From the NCBI RefSeq assembly GCF_000403135.1, contig NZ_AQPN01000044.1:1-63625 (forward strand): DNA of 63,625 bases, given 5' to 3'. The position numbers and the translations under genes are program-made. This stretch comes from Arcticibacter svalbardensis MN12-7. GTDB lineage: Bacteria; Bacteroidota; Bacteroidia; Sphingobacteriales; Sphingobacteriaceae. Of this stretch, positions 8,830-18,211 are shown piece after piece (position 1 is the first letter of the stretch; every line of letters starts with the position of its first letter). The notes under the pieces were generated by a model. The model saw nothing but the letters and a program-made list of their open reading frames with translations, had not been told where the DNA came from and ran no database searches.

Positions 8830-9888
8830 ATGAGATCTTCTACACGTTCAATAATTCCAATCCTGGTTCATGTATTATTATGGATCTTGTTTGGCTTTAG
8901 TTTACTGTTTTACCACCCTTTAACCTGGGGTTTTAGCTTGCCTGTACAGTTTTGGATGAAGCAGCTTTTTGTGCTTGCCATCTTAGCCGGATCATATTAT
9001 TTAAATGCAAACTTTCTCGTACCCCGATTTCTGTTAAAGAGGCAAACGTATCTTTATGTTACTTTACTAATCGCTGCAATCATTGTTGCGGTATCGCTAA
9101 ATCAACTTGCTGATAGTTTGTTGAATATTCGCGAATTAATGTCAAGGGAATCTAAGCTTACCCAGCCTCGTCCGGCCCGTCATGGCATTGATATGTTTAC
9201 CCTGACTATAATTTGTCTGGTTCAGGGAATTAGCACCAGTATCACCTCTATTAAAAAATGGCAGCTGGATTCTGAAACCTATCAACTGCAGGAAAAAGAA
9301 AGGGTAAGCTCCGAACTGTCGTTTCTGAAGGCACAGATTAACCCGCATTTTTTCTTCAATACCCTCAACAATATTTATGCACTGACTCACATCGATATTG
9401 ATGCTTCCAGAAAAGCCCTGTTAAAGTTATCCCGGATGATGCGCTATGTGCTTTATGATACCAGTCAGAACATGACTTCTCTTACAAAGGAAATTTCTTT
9501 CATACAGGATTATATTGAATTAATGCGGCTGAGGTTTACAGATAAAGTTACGCTTCATATCGATATACCTGTTCCCGCAAAAGATATGCCCATCGCCCCA
9601 ATGCTATTTCTACCCTTTATTGAAAATGCATTTAAGCATGGAGTGAGTGTAACCCAGCCTGCTGAGATATCTATATCACTTAAAGAGGACAACGGTACTA
9701 TCGTCATGAAAACTAGTAATTTAATATTTATTGATCAGGCAAAAGTTTTGGATGAAAACAGTGGTATCGGTCTTGCAAATACAGAACGCAGACTCAAGTT
9801 AGTCTATCCCGGCAAGCATAAAATTACCATTAACAATGCTGTAAATAGTAATAAATTTGAAGTAGAATTAATACTTAATCTGTCATGA
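8830..9888 (+). CDS. Sensor histidine kinase, LytS/YehU type (HisKA_5-like)
   Basis: 352 residues. Four hydrophobic helices within the first 95 residues are followed by a linker with a further hydrophobic stretch (MFTLTIICLVQGIS). The phospho-acceptor region is QINPHFFFNTLNNI, and an HATPase domain carries FIENAFKHG (N box) and NSGIGLANTERRL (G box). This is the LytS/AlgZ class that pairs with LytTR regulators. It overlaps the regulator gene by 4 bases (ATGA). It is divergent from the efflux operon and shares duplicated upstream sites with it, so control of that pump is likely. The signal it senses is unknown. Confidence 0.92.
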   Translation: MRSSTRSIIPILVHVLLWILFGFSLLFYHPLTWGFSLPVQFWMKQLFVLAILAGSYYLNANFLVPRFLLKRQTYLYVTLLIAAIIVAVSLNQLADSLLNIRELMSRESKLTQPRPARHGIDMFTLTIICLVQGISTSITSIKKWQLDSETYQLQEKERVSSELSFLKAQINPHFFFNTLNNIYALTHIDIDASRKALLKLSRMMRYVLYDTSQNMTSLTKEISFIQDYIELMRLRFTDKVTLHIDIPVPAKDMPIAPMLFLPFIENAFKHGVSVTQPAEISISLKEDNGTIVMKTSNLIFIDQAKVLDENSGIGLANTERRLKLVYPGKHKITINNAVNSNKFEVELILNLS

Positions 9889-10619
9889 TTTTAAAATGTA
9901 TCGCAGTTGATGATGAGCCCTTGGCTCTTGGATTAATCAGTTCCTTTATTGCCCAAACTCCTTTTTTACAATTAGAAGGGAGCTTCTCCAGTGCCGTAGA
10001 AGCGTTAGGATCTTTGCATAACAAAGCGGTTGATCTTGTTTTTCTTGATATTCAAATGCCTGACCTGAATGGTATGGAGCTGGCCAGAGTAATCAACAGA
10101 ACGCCTATAGGTCATTCTCCACGAATCATTTTTACTACTGCCTTCAATCAGTATGCACTTGAAGGCTACAAAGTAAATGCCATCGATTACCTGTTAAAAC
10201 CTTATAGCTATGAGGAGTTTTTAGAGGCTGCTCAAAAAGCGTTGGCTCTTACAGAAGCATTTTTAGCAACTGCACCTGTATCCTCTAAAGATCTTTTAGA
10301 ACCCTTTATTCTCATTAAATCTGAATACCAGCTTGTGAAAGTGGCTCTGCAGGATATTATTTACATTGAAGGTCTTAAAGATTATTTAAAGATATTCCTC
10401 GAAAATACAGAGAAACCTTTGTTAACTCAGATGACCTTGAAAAGTATGGAGATGAAGCTTCCTTCTGATCTTTTTCTGCGTATCCAACGTTCTTTTATCA
10501 TTGCACCGGATAAGATTAAGTCCATCACAAGAAATACTGTTCAGATTGGTGATATTTCCATACCTGTTGGCGATCAATACAAGGATGCCTTTGCTCAACT
10601 GCTATCACGTTGGATGTAG
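9885..10619 (+). CDS. LytTR-family response regulator
   Basis: 244 residues: a receiver domain with the acidic pair DDE (residues 9-11), phospho-acceptor Asp55 in FLDIQMPD, a conserved Thr in TTAF and Lys in LLKPY. A C-terminal LytTR DNA-binding domain follows (about 140-240: IIYIEGLKDYLKI, FLRIQRSFII). It is translationally coupled to the kinase gene. LytTR proteins bind short repeats upstream of their targets; the twin sites in the divergent region upstream are candidates. It ends 3 bases before the convergent mechanosensitive channel gene, with no terminator between. Confidence 0.93.
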   Translation: MILKCIAVDDEPLALGLISSFIAQTPFLQLEGSFSSAVEALGSLHNKAVDLVFLDIQMPDLNGMELARVINRTPIGHSPRIIFTTAFNQYALEGYKVNAIDYLLKPYSYEEFLEAAQKALALTEAFLATAPVSSKDLLEPFILIKSEYQLVKVALQDIIYIEGLKDYLKIFLENTEKPLLTQMTLKSMEMKLPSDLFLRIQRSFIIAPDKIKSITRNTVQIGDISIPVGDQYKDAFAQLLSRWM

Positions 10620-10622
10620 TTT

Positions 10623-12974
10623 TTACAACATTTTTATCTCGTTTTCTTTTAGTCGTTTATAGATAGCATGAAGTAAATTGCTCTTGAAGCTGCTCTCGTT
10701 ATATATACTGTTGATCCACAACTCTAACTTTAGTTCTACCGTATCGCCAGCAAATGATTTAAAGAATGTTTCAGGTGTGCTATTAGGCAAAATAAACTCT
10801 GCTTTTTGTGCTTCTTCCTTAATAATAGTTTGTACTAGTTCGAGGTCAGACTCTGAAGCGATCTTAAATGTAATTTCAGTTTTAACAAAACTATTGCTCA
10901 ATGTCCAGTTAACCAACCTTCCTGAGAGTAAATCTCCGTTGGGAACAATAATTATGGAACCCTGTGGCGTTAGCAATTTACTTGAGCGGATTCCAATATC
11001 TTTTACCCTTCCTTTTTTATCGGCAAGCTCGATAAAGTCACCAATCTGAAAAGGCTTTTCAAAGATCAATATGATTCCCGAAACAAAGTTGTTGACAATA
11101 TTCTGCATCCCCAAACCAATACCTACTCCTAAAGCTCCAATGATGACCGTAAGTTTATCCAACGAAAAGCCGGAAGCTGTGATAGCTAATAGGAATCCGA
11201 CAATAAAGATAACCAGTCTGATAAGCAGTAGCTTGGAGCTCTTACGCTGGGTCTGATTACCAAACGTGGCATTTTCATCCCCAAAAAGAATGCCTGTATA
11301 CTTTTGGAACAGGTTGGCCAGGTAAAGAATCAGCCCAAATAGCAAAATATTTCCTATCGTAAATTTAACGCTTCCAAAGGTTCTGGTTTGCGTTAGTAAA
11401 CCGGAGATGAACTCATATAATATCCCGGAGATATTTAGGTTAATCACAAATACAATACTCCATATCAGCACTGCAATCACAGTTAGTCCTTCCTTAACTG
11501 TTGACCTTACGCGCTGTAAATTGATCCTGGAAAATAAACTATTGGAACAGGATGTAATTTTAATTTGAAGATCTGTGGCTTCCGTCAGGATTTGAACAAA
11601 TGCTGAAAGTGCTATAATTTGTGTTAAGCCAACAATTGCCGTAAGGCTGAAAGTGGTTGAAATACTTATTCTGCCAAATACATTAAATACAATAGACAGA
11701 ATATGAAGTCCTATGTAGAGTATGGATACCGGTTTTATAAAGCTTTTTAGCAAAAGCACATTCCTGATTTCCCGATAAAAATGCAAGCCGAAATAAATAG
11801 AAACGATATTAAGTGCGATGAGCCATAAACGCAACAGAAGTCCCTGATTCATTACCGCATTAGTCAGAACAGTGGTAATATAGATCAGCACGATCACGAG
11901 CCAGATGTAATATTGTTCCTTTTTCCAGTGTTTCCTAAAGAATATGGTCAAAGTGATCAGGAGTAAAAACTCAATGATCTCAAAGTAGAGCGATGGCGAA
12001 TCGGGATCAAATAGGGGAGCGAGGTTAAGTAAAAATATAACGCTTGAAAGCAGTGGCACCGGATTGATGAAATCAAGTCTTAGATCGGTGAGCTGTTCGC
12101 TTATTGGTGGCTGTAATGCTTTTTTATAGTTCCTGTATACCCATATAAAGAATATTAATCCTAATAAAAGCAGCAGTGTCCGGTTATCCCATGAGCTGGA
12201 AAGGAAATAACGAAGTGCCCTGTTTTGTCCTGACCAGGCATCTGATAACATGGTCCTTAAGCTTTCCTTTCCAGCTTGTTTGGATGCAGACCATATATAG
12301 GGAGATTCTCTGCCAAAGGAAGTCTTTCCCGATTGACGCAGCCGGTCTATAATGACACTTTGAAGTTCATTTGTTGAAAAGAATAAACCCGATACAGATG
12401 CCAGGAGGGTACCTATACTATCCAGGTTTGCAGTAGTTTTAACACCCGATTCCTGAAGTCTTAACCGCAGGTTACTGAGCTCCGGTCCATAAAGTCTCTT
12501 TTGTGTTGTATCACTGGTGGTGTTTGATAAAAGCGAATCACTACCGAACACAACTAATTGCGATGAATACTTTTGTAAAGTAGCATTATAAGTGGTCAGT
12601 GTCTTTTTCCAGTTTCCTAAAAGAGCTTGATGATCTTTTAACAGCACCTGATAGCTCAGCAATGTTCTGGCATCAGGTATCTTACCTGAATGGAGAATAT
12701 CCTGTCTGATCTCATCTATGTTCTGCTGTATTTCGGGCAGATCCTTTTTTATTGTTCCTATTTGAAAGCTTCCCTCGATTGCAGTATTAATCTGATTTAT
12801 TGCAGATTGTGCCTGCTCAATACGGATTAAAAGTGTATCCGGAATCTGCTGAATGGAGTCTGGCAAAGAGGATGCAGCCGTTTGTCCAAAAGACTGAATA
12901 GTAAACAAAAACAGGAGAATGAAATACCCGGCACAAAATTTATAGCTATACTTTAAATTTAAAAGAAGTAACAT
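10623..12974 (-). CDS. Large MscS-family mechanosensitive ion channel
   Basis: 783 residues. A signal peptide (hydrophobic core FILLFLFTI, then SFGQ) leads into a periplasmic helical/coiled-coil region of about 220 residues. Some ten membrane helices follow, then the conserved MscS core: the pore helix GALGVGIGLGMQNIVNN, then NFVSGIILIFEKPFQIGD and GRVKDIGIRSS, and a beta domain (IIVPNGDLLSG). This extended form resembles MscK/YbdG-like channels that open under membrane tension. The gene is convergent with the LytTR regulator and lies 31 bases before the end of pncB's upstream neighbour region, probably transcribed on its own. Confidence 0.9.
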   Translation of the reverse strand: MLLLLNLKYSYKFCAGYFILLFLFTIQSFGQTAASSLPDSIQQIPDTLLIRIEQAQSAINQINTAIEGSFQIGTIKKDLPEIQQNIDEIRQDILHSGKIPDARTLLSYQVLLKDHQALLGNWKKTLTTYNATLQKYSSQLVVFGSDSLLSNTTSDTTQKRLYGPELSNLRLRLQESGVKTTANLDSIGTLLASVSGLFFSTNELQSVIIDRLRQSGKTSFGRESPYIWSASKQAGKESLRTMLSDAWSGQNRALRYFLSSSWDNRTLLLLLGLIFFIWVYRNYKKALQPPISEQLTDLRLDFINPVPLLSSVIFLLNLAPLFDPDSPSLYFEIIEFLLLITLTIFFRKHWKKEQYYIWLVIVLIYITTVLTNAVMNQGLLLRLWLIALNIVSIYFGLHFYREIRNVLLLKSFIKPVSILYIGLHILSIVFNVFGRISISTTFSLTAIVGLTQIIALSAFVQILTEATDLQIKITSCSNSLFSRINLQRVRSTVKEGLTVIAVLIWSIVFVINLNISGILYEFISGLLTQTRTFGSVKFTIGNILLFGLILYLANLFQKYTGILFGDENATFGNQTQRKSSKLLLIRLVIFIVGFLLAITASGFSLDKLTVIIGALGVGIGLGMQNIVNNFVSGIILIFEKPFQIGDFIELADKKGRVKDIGIRSSKLLTPQGSIIIVPNGDLLSGRLVNWTLSNSFVKTEITFKIASESDLELVQTIIKEEAQKAEFILPNSTPETFFKSFAGDTVELKLELWINSIYNESSFKSNLLHAIYKRLKENEIKML

Positions 12975-13005
12975 ATTACATTATTTCAAGTAATCGTTCT
13001 GTATA

Positions 13006-14205
13006 TCAAATAAGTTTCAGTGATTCCTCGATGCCCAGGATTTCCTTGGCTAGTCTGATCATTTTAGGATCGCCTGTATACTTCCCTTTTTCGTCTGATA
13101 GTTTCACTACAGGGATCCACGATTGGTTCTCTGGCAGCGCTGCAGTCATCTTTATGACAATATTGAGGGGCACTAACCCAACATCATTAGTGAAGTCGGT
13201 ACCTATACCAAATGACATCCCTATTTTACCTTTGCAAAAGTTAGCAATCCTTTCCACCTTATCATAATTTAAGGCATCCGAGAAAATGATTGTTTTCGAT
13301 AAAGGATCAATGCCCATCTGCTTATAATGGCTGATGGTTTTCTCTGCAAATTCAATGGCATCGCCACTATCATGCCGCACTCCGTCAAATAGCTTGGAAA
13401 ACTTTTTATCAAACTGTTCGAAAAAGATATCTGTCGTGTAGGTATCGGTAAGGGCAATACCAAGATCTCCACGGTAAACAGCTGTCCAATGTTCCAGACC
13501 TAAAGAATTCGACATCTTAAATCCATATTTAGCTGCATGGAACATAAACCATTCATGTGCATGGGTTCCAATAGGTTTCGTGTTGTAACGCATTGCAAAA
13601 TGAACATTGCTTGTCCCTACAAACGTTCCTGAGCCATATTCCTCGAGCGCTTTCACTACCATCCGGTGTACCAGATAAGAATGCCTCCTTCGCGTGCCAA
13701 ATTCAGCGATCGTTACTCCTAGTTTTGCATATTTTTCAATCTTTTCTTTGTTGATTGTGCTAATTTCATCTGAAGTTGCAGCCTCCGAATCATTCATATA
13801 ATAAAATAATTCAGAAATAAGGGCCATTATTGGTACCTCCCATAATATGGTACGGTACCAGTATCCCTCAATTATTACGGATAGATCATTGCCATGCTGT
13901 TCAATGATCACTTCTGCAGGATTGTAGGTGTATCCCTGAAGAAAATCCAGATAGGTGGGTTCAAAATAGGGACAAATTTCTGCCAGATAGTTCTTCTCTT
14001 CAAGAGTCAGACAAAAGTTAGCCATGTTGTCTACCGCTTTTCTAAGCAAATCTGCAAATCCTGCAGGAAAAATATGTTTCCCACGGTTTATGAATTCATA
14101 GCGAGCCATGGAATGCGGGAAAAGCTTTATTACCCCTTGCTGCATTGTGAACTTATAAAAGTCATTATCCAGCAAGGATTTTATATAGGGAAAATTAGGA
14201 GTCAT
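13006..14205 (-). CDS. pncB: Nicotinate phosphoribosyltransferase
   Basis: 399 residues, the usual PncB length. The N-terminus YIKSLLDNDFYKFTMQQ, the EFGTRRRHS segment (with the phosphorylatable His) and the GTSNVHFAMRY and GVRHDSGD phosphoribosyl-binding segments are all characteristic. It makes nicotinate mononucleotide from nicotinate and PRPP at the cost of ATP, the first step of NAD salvage. It starts 9 bases downstream of purU and is likely co-transcribed with it. Confidence 0.95.
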   Translation of the reverse strand: MTPNFPYIKSLLDNDFYKFTMQQGVIKLFPHSMARYEFINRGKHIFPAGFADLLRKAVDNMANFCLTLEEKNYLAEICPYFEPTYLDFLQGYTYNPAEVIIEQHGNDLSVIIEGYWYRTILWEVPIMALISELFYYMNDSEAATSDEISTINKEKIEKYAKLGVTIAEFGTRRRHSYLVHRMVVKALEEYGSGTFVGTSNVHFAMRYNTKPIGTHAHEWFMFHAAKYGFKMSNSLGLEHWTAVYRGDLGIALTDTYTTDIFFEQFDKKFSKLFDGVRHDSGDAIEFAEKTISHYKQMGIDPLSKTIIFSDALNYDKVERIANFCKGKIGMSFGIGTDFTNDVGLVPLNIVIKMTAALPENQSWIPVVKLSDEKGKYTGDPKMIRLAKEILGIEESLKLI

Positions 14206-14214
14206 TTGTTCTGT

Positions 14215-15054
14215 TTATTCAAAAATTATTGTTTTGTTTCCACTTCTAAAAACGCGGTCTTGAAATACAAGCTGCATCGCTTTATTCAAAACCGACTTTT
14301 CTATTTCTTTTCCTGAAATAACCATATCGGAAACGGTAAAGGTATGGTTTACGGGAATGGTTTGCTGAACAATTATAGGTCCCTCATCCAGATCATTGGT
14401 TACATAATGCGCAGTTGCCCCAATTAGTTTTACCCCGCGTTCAAATGCTTTACGATAAGGACTTGCGCCAATGAATGCTGGCAGGAAGGAATGATGTATA
14501 TTAATGAGCTTTCCTTCATAATGTGATACGAATTCAGGAGAAAGAATCCGCATGAATTTAGCTAATACAATATAATCCGGTTCATATTCATTGATGATCG
14601 TCTTAAGCTCCTCTTCGAAAACCAATTTTGTTTTATTCTCATGCGAAACATGATAAAAGGGGACCTCGTACTTTTTAGTCAATTCCCTTAAGGTATCATA
14701 ATTGCCAATCACACAGCAGACGTTTGCATTGAGCGTATTGAAGTAATTTCGAATTAATGCATCACCAAGGCAATGATATTCTTTAGTCACCATGATAACG
14801 ATGCGTTTCTCGACTTTTGGATTAATAATCACCTCAGAATACGCTGGCAACACTGACCTTAATTCCAAAACTAAATTCTTTTCGTCAAAAGAAGAGCCAT
14901 CACATTCAATCCTGGCAAAGAACTGATTGGCTATTTCGTCAACGAATTCACGCATAGCCGTAATGTTTAATTGGTGATTAACAAGTACTTTAGAGATAAT
15001 TGCTACTAATCCCATTTCATCCCTGCATTGGATGAGGACTAACGTTTTATTCAT
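14215..15054 (-). CDS. purU: Formyltetrahydrofolate deformylase
   Basis: 279 residues: an N-terminal ACT domain (LVLIQCRDEMGLVAIISKVL) and a formyltransferase-fold hydrolase domain with INIHHSFLPAF (catalytic Asn/His) and a late catalytic Asp in the DLDEGPII segment. It hydrolyses 10-formyl-THF to THF and formate, balancing one-carbon pools and feeding PurT. It is the promoter-proximal gene of a purU-pncB pair and is divergent from a small membrane protein gene. The ACT domain is the expected site of Met/Gly regulation in the family. Confidence 0.95.
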   Translation of the reverse strand: MNKTLVLIQCRDEMGLVAIISKVLVNHQLNITAMREFVDEIANQFFARIECDGSSFDEKNLVLELRSVLPAYSEVIINPKVEKRIVIMVTKEYHCLGDALIRNYFNTLNANVCCVIGNYDTLRELTKKYEVPFYHVSHENKTKLVFEEELKTIINEYEPDYIVLAKFMRILSPEFVSHYEGKLINIHHSFLPAFIGASPYRKAFERGVKLIGATAHYVTNDLDEGPIIVQQTIPVNHTFTVSDMVISGKEIEKSVLNKAMQLVFQDRVFRSGNKTIIFE

Positions 15055-15166
15055 GGCCTAATATAATAAAACCTTTTATTTATGTAAAAGGATCAAAATA
15101 TGTATAAAACACAAACACTTCTATCCAAATGAGTGTTACAGGTATACATAATTAACACAATAAAGT

Positions 15167-15505
15167 ATGAAAAAGTTAGTCTACTCTCTTTCTCTGGCAG
15201 TTGCAATGTCACTTGCTATGTTTTCTTCTTCAGCTAATGCTGCTACAGAATCAAGTAAAAATCCAGCAAAAATGGAAAATACAATGACTGCAGATCAGCG
15301 TGACGCAAAAGTGAAAGACATTCAGCGACGCGTTGAAGAGATCAAATCAATGGATAAATCCAAATTGACTAAACAAGATCGCAAAGAGCTGAAAAAAGAA
15401 CTTAAAGAAATGAAAAAACAAGCTAACGCTGTTGGCGCTGGTGGTGTTTACCTTTCTGTAGGTGCAATCATTATCATCATTCTTCTTTTGATTCTTATTC
15501 TATAA
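15167..15505 (+). CDS. Small exported protein with coiled coil and C-terminal membrane segment
   Basis: 112 residues with no named function. It has a signal peptide (MKKLVYSLSLAVAMSLAMF, cleavage near SANA), a strongly charged helical middle (residues about 45-85, Lys/Glu-rich and probably coiled coil), and a Gly-rich turn AVGAGGVYLSVGA. It ends in an unusually pure Ile/Leu segment that could span a membrane. Proteins of this shape are common in Sphingobacteriaceae. A good terminator follows immediately. Confidence 0.75.
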   Translation: MKKLVYSLSLAVAMSLAMFSSSANAATESSKNPAKMENTMTADQRDAKVKDIQRRVEEIKSMDKSKLTKQDRKELKKELKEMKKQANAVGAGGVYLSVGAIIIIILLLILIL

Positions 15506-15524
15506 TAAAAATTCAACAACAATT

Positions 15525-15556
15525 AAAAAGCCGTAATTCGTTTACGGCTTTTTTTT
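15525..15556 (+). terminator. Intrinsic terminator of the small exported protein
   Basis: AGCCGTAA / TTACGGCT stem with a short TTCGT loop, followed by eight T. It begins about 20 bases after the stop codon. Confidence 0.9.
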
Positions 15557-15636
15557 ATCCAGCCATCTATGCTTTCTTTGACCTGCAATATGTCCCGAAA
15601 TCAGGGTAACCCGCTATACTCATGAAGTTCATTATC

Positions 15637-15673
15637 AAAAAAAAGTCCTGAAATGCAATACATTTCAGGACTT
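15637..15673 (-). terminator. Terminator of the trpS-dNK-kdsB operon
   Basis: A perfect 13-base inverted repeat (AAGTCCTGAAATG / CATTTCAGGACTT, loop CAATA) followed on the minus strand by a run of T. It lies about 67 bases after the kdsB stop codon. Confidence 0.9.
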
Positions 15674-15739
15674 CTGAGAGCGATGATTTAAAAACTTGGT
15701 TTGAATTTAACGCTCTTTATACTGTTTTGTTTTATAAAG

Positions 15740-16510
15740 CTAAATTATTCTCTTTTCTTTTAAAATATTCTTTAAATCCTCAGGCGTGTCAATGGCTTTT
15801 GTTTCAATGTCGGTAATGGCTACTTTGATTTTGTATCCATTTTCCAGCCAGCGTAACTGTTCTAACGACTCCGCTTTTTCAAGGAGAGATACCGGTAATG
15901 CAGTAATCTTTTTTAATACATCTGAACGATAGCCATATACCCCAATATGCTTGTAATACGTATGATACAATAGCCAGGTGTCCTTATTTTTATCCCTTAA
16001 ATAAGGAATAGGTGTGCGACTAAAATACAATGCTTCCGAATTTTTATTTAAAATAACTTTCGGAGAATTTATATTGTGGAGTTCTTCTGTTGATGTAATA
16101 ATTTTAACCAGAGTAGCTAACTCAGTTTGCGGATCAGCAAAACAATGTCCCAATAGATCTATTTGCCTGCTGTCGATATATGGCTCATCCCCCTGAATGT
16201 TGATGATTACATCAAAACCAGGTAGCTTTTCTGCTGCTTCAGCACATCGGTCTGTTCCACTTTGATGGTTGGATGAGGTCATGATCACTTGTCCGCCAAA
16301 ACTTCTTACATGTTCTAAAATCCGGTCATCATCCGTGGCTATTGCAACATCACTTAAAGTGGCAGATTTCAAGGCCTGCTCATATACCCGCTGGATCATA
16401 CTTTTTCCATGAATATCAATAAGCGGCTTTCCTGGAAAACGCTTAGAGGCATATCGAGCCGGAATAAGGCCTAATATGCGTATTGGATTATTCTGAACTG
16501 GTTCTGACAT
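15740..16510 (-). CDS. kdsB: 3-deoxy-manno-octulosonate cytidylyltransferase
   Basis: 256 residues, the standard KdsB size. The nucleotide-binding N-terminus IPARYASKRFPGKPL, followed by DVAIATDDDRI and NIQGDEPYI, is diagnostic. It activates Kdo with CTP for transfer to lipid A, a committed step of LPS inner-core synthesis in the cytoplasm. It is the last gene of a minus-strand run (trpS, deoxynucleoside kinase, kdsB) with gaps of 26 and 23 bases. Together with the heptose kinase and the LpxL-like acyltransferase it indicates an LPS-bearing outer membrane. Confidence 0.96.
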   Translation of the reverse strand: MSEPVQNNPIRILGLIPARYASKRFPGKPLIDIHGKSMIQRVYEQALKSATLSDVAIATDDDRILEHVRSFGGQVIMTSSNHQSGTDRCAEAAEKLPGFDVIINIQGDEPYIDSRQIDLLGHCFADPQTELATLVKIITSTEELHNINSPKVILNKNSEALYFSRTPIPYLRDKNKDTWLLYHTYYKHIGVYGYRSDVLKKITALPVSLLEKAESLEQLRWLENGYKIKVAITDIETKAIDTPEDLKNILKEKRII

Positions 16511-16533
16511 ATCCTCTTTATTTTAAACTGAAA

Positions 16534-17148
16534 TTAAAAAAGGCCATGAATTTCTCTTTCAATGCTTTCAATAATAAAACCAAGATCTTCAGGGTTGTTT
16601 GAAAAATCAAGATTATCTTTATCTAGTACCAACAGCTTTCCTTCTTTGTAATTGTCAATCCACTTCTTGTATTTATCATTCAATTTTGATAAATAGTCCA
16701 AACGGATCCCTGCTTCATAATCTCTTCCCCGTTTTTGAATATTACTCACAAGCGTTGGAATGGAAGCCTTCAGATAGATCAATAAATCTGGTGGTCTAAT
16801 GAAAGAAGTCATATTGTCGAATATGGACCGGTAGTTTTCATAATCCCTTTCCGTCATTAATCCCATTTCATTCAGGTTCTCCGCAAAGATGTACGCATCC
16901 TCATAGATCGTACGATCCTGAATAACATGGTGGTCTAGTCCTTGAATCTCTTTAATCTGGTTAAAGCGGCTATTCAGGAAATAGATCTGCAGATTGAAAC
17001 TCCAGCGTTTCATATCGTTATAAAAGTCTTCCAGGTAAGGGTTATGATCTACTGCCTCATACTGCGCTTCCCAGCCCAGATGTTTTGATAGTAATTCGGT
17101 TAGTGTGGTTTTTCCCGCACCAATATTTCCAACTATTGCTATATGCAT
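16534..17148 (-). CDS. Deoxynucleoside kinase (dNK/dGK-dCK family)
   Basis: 204 residues with P-loop GNIGAGKTTL at residues 7-16, the QDRTIYEDAYIFAE segment (family DRS/ERS region) and the lid-like KRGRDYE. It phosphorylates deoxynucleosides for dNTP salvage; the base specificity (dA, dG or dC) cannot be set by eye. It is translated 26 bases after trpS and 23 before kdsB. Confidence 0.92.
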   Translation of the reverse strand: MHIAIVGNIGAGKTTLTELLSKHLGWEAQYEAVDHNPYLEDFYNDMKRWSFNLQIYFLNSRFNQIKEIQGLDHHVIQDRTIYEDAYIFAENLNEMGLMTERDYENYRSIFDNMTSFIRPPDLLIYLKASIPTLVSNIQKRGRDYEAGIRLDYLSKLNDKYKKWIDNYKEGKLLVLDKDNLDFSNNPEDLGFIIESIEREIHGLF

Positions 17149-17174
17149 ATATACGATTAATGAGTAAATGGGGG

Positions 17175-18170
17175 TTAAAATGATTTAAACCCAATAATCT
17201 CCCGGACTTCTTTAATTGTTTTACTGGCACTTTCACGTGCTTTTTCGGCGCCCATCTTAGATACCTTTCTCAGGTATTCTGAATTGGATGAAATATCATT
17301 AATCCTTTCCAAAATAGGGGCGGTAAAGATGATCATGTCCTCTGCAAGCTGTTTCTTCAGGTCTCCGTACCGGATTTGACAGTTATTATACAAATCATCA
17401 AAATGAGTATAAGTATCTGCTGATGATACCGCTGAGAGTAAGCTAAACAGATTTTGAATCACATCAGGTTTTGCCTGATTCATTTCCAACGGACCTCCAT
17501 CTGTTACTGCACGCATCACTTTTCTTCTGATTTCTTCCGGTGAATCAGAAAGAAAGATGGCATTACCTTCTCCTTCGGACTTTCCCATCTTTCCTTTTCC
17601 TGTAAGTCCGGGGATCTTAACCAGGTTAGTCGAATAATTGAAAGCATAAGCTTCAGGAAAATAATCTACCTGGTACAACCGGTTAAAACGGTTTCCAAAA
17701 GTACGGGACATTTCAAGATGTTGCTCCTGATCCTTTCCAACTGGTACCTTGGTTGCTTTATGAATAATGATATCCGCAGCCATTAAAACCGGGTAAGTAA
17801 GCAAACCTGCGTTTACATTATCCGGTTGATCTCTTATCTTATCTTTAAACGAAGTGCTTCTTTCCAATTCGCCCATATAGGCGTTCATGTTGAGGTAAAG
17901 ATATAATTCGGTCACCTCAGGAACGTCAGACTGCACATAGATCGTCGCTTTTTCAGGATCTATCCCACAAGCAAGATACTCCACAAGTACCTGTTTTACA
18001 TTTCCATGCAGATCCTTGGGAATAGGATGTGTGGTCAATGAGTGAAAATCTGCAATAAAGAAAAAGCAATTATACTCATGCTGCATTTTTATAAAATTCT
18101 GCACTGCTCCGTAATAATTGCCTAAATGAAGTTTACCTGTGCTGCGAATACCGCTTACAACTGTTTCCAT
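17175..18170 (-). CDS. trpS: Tryptophan--tRNA ligase
   Basis: The open frame extends to 18236, but the ATG at 18170 (METVVSGIRSTG) is chosen. It gives the usual 331-residue length with the class I signature HLGN at residues 15-18, and it avoids overlap with the divergent acyltransferase gene. The second signature is KMGKSEG. The enzyme charges tRNA-Trp. A TACTTTCG box close to a -7 consensus lies 7 bases before this start. It heads the trpS-dNK-kdsB run. Confidence 0.95.
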   Translation of the reverse strand: METVVSGIRSTGKLHLGNYYGAVQNFIKMQHEYNCFFFIADFHSLTTHPIPKDLHGNVKQVLVEYLACGIDPEKATIYVQSDVPEVTELYLYLNMNAYMGELERSTSFKDKIRDQPDNVNAGLLTYPVLMAADIIIHKATKVPVGKDQEQHLEMSRTFGNRFNRLYQVDYFPEAYAFNYSTNLVKIPGLTGKGKMGKSEGEGNAIFLSDSPEEIRRKVMRAVTDGGPLEMNQAKPDVIQNLFSLLSAVSSADTYTHFDDLYNNCQIRYGDLKKQLAEDMIIFTAPILERINDISSNSEYLRKVSKMGAEKARESASKTIKEVREIIGFKSF

Positions 18171-18211
18171 AACTGGGCGAAAGTAAGTATTTTTTATAAT
18201 TTTGACCCGAA

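Noticed and set aside
10678-11049. 123-codon open frame antisense to the MscS gene
   Set aside because: It lies entirely inside a well-supported gene on the other strand and has no family features; a shadow frame.
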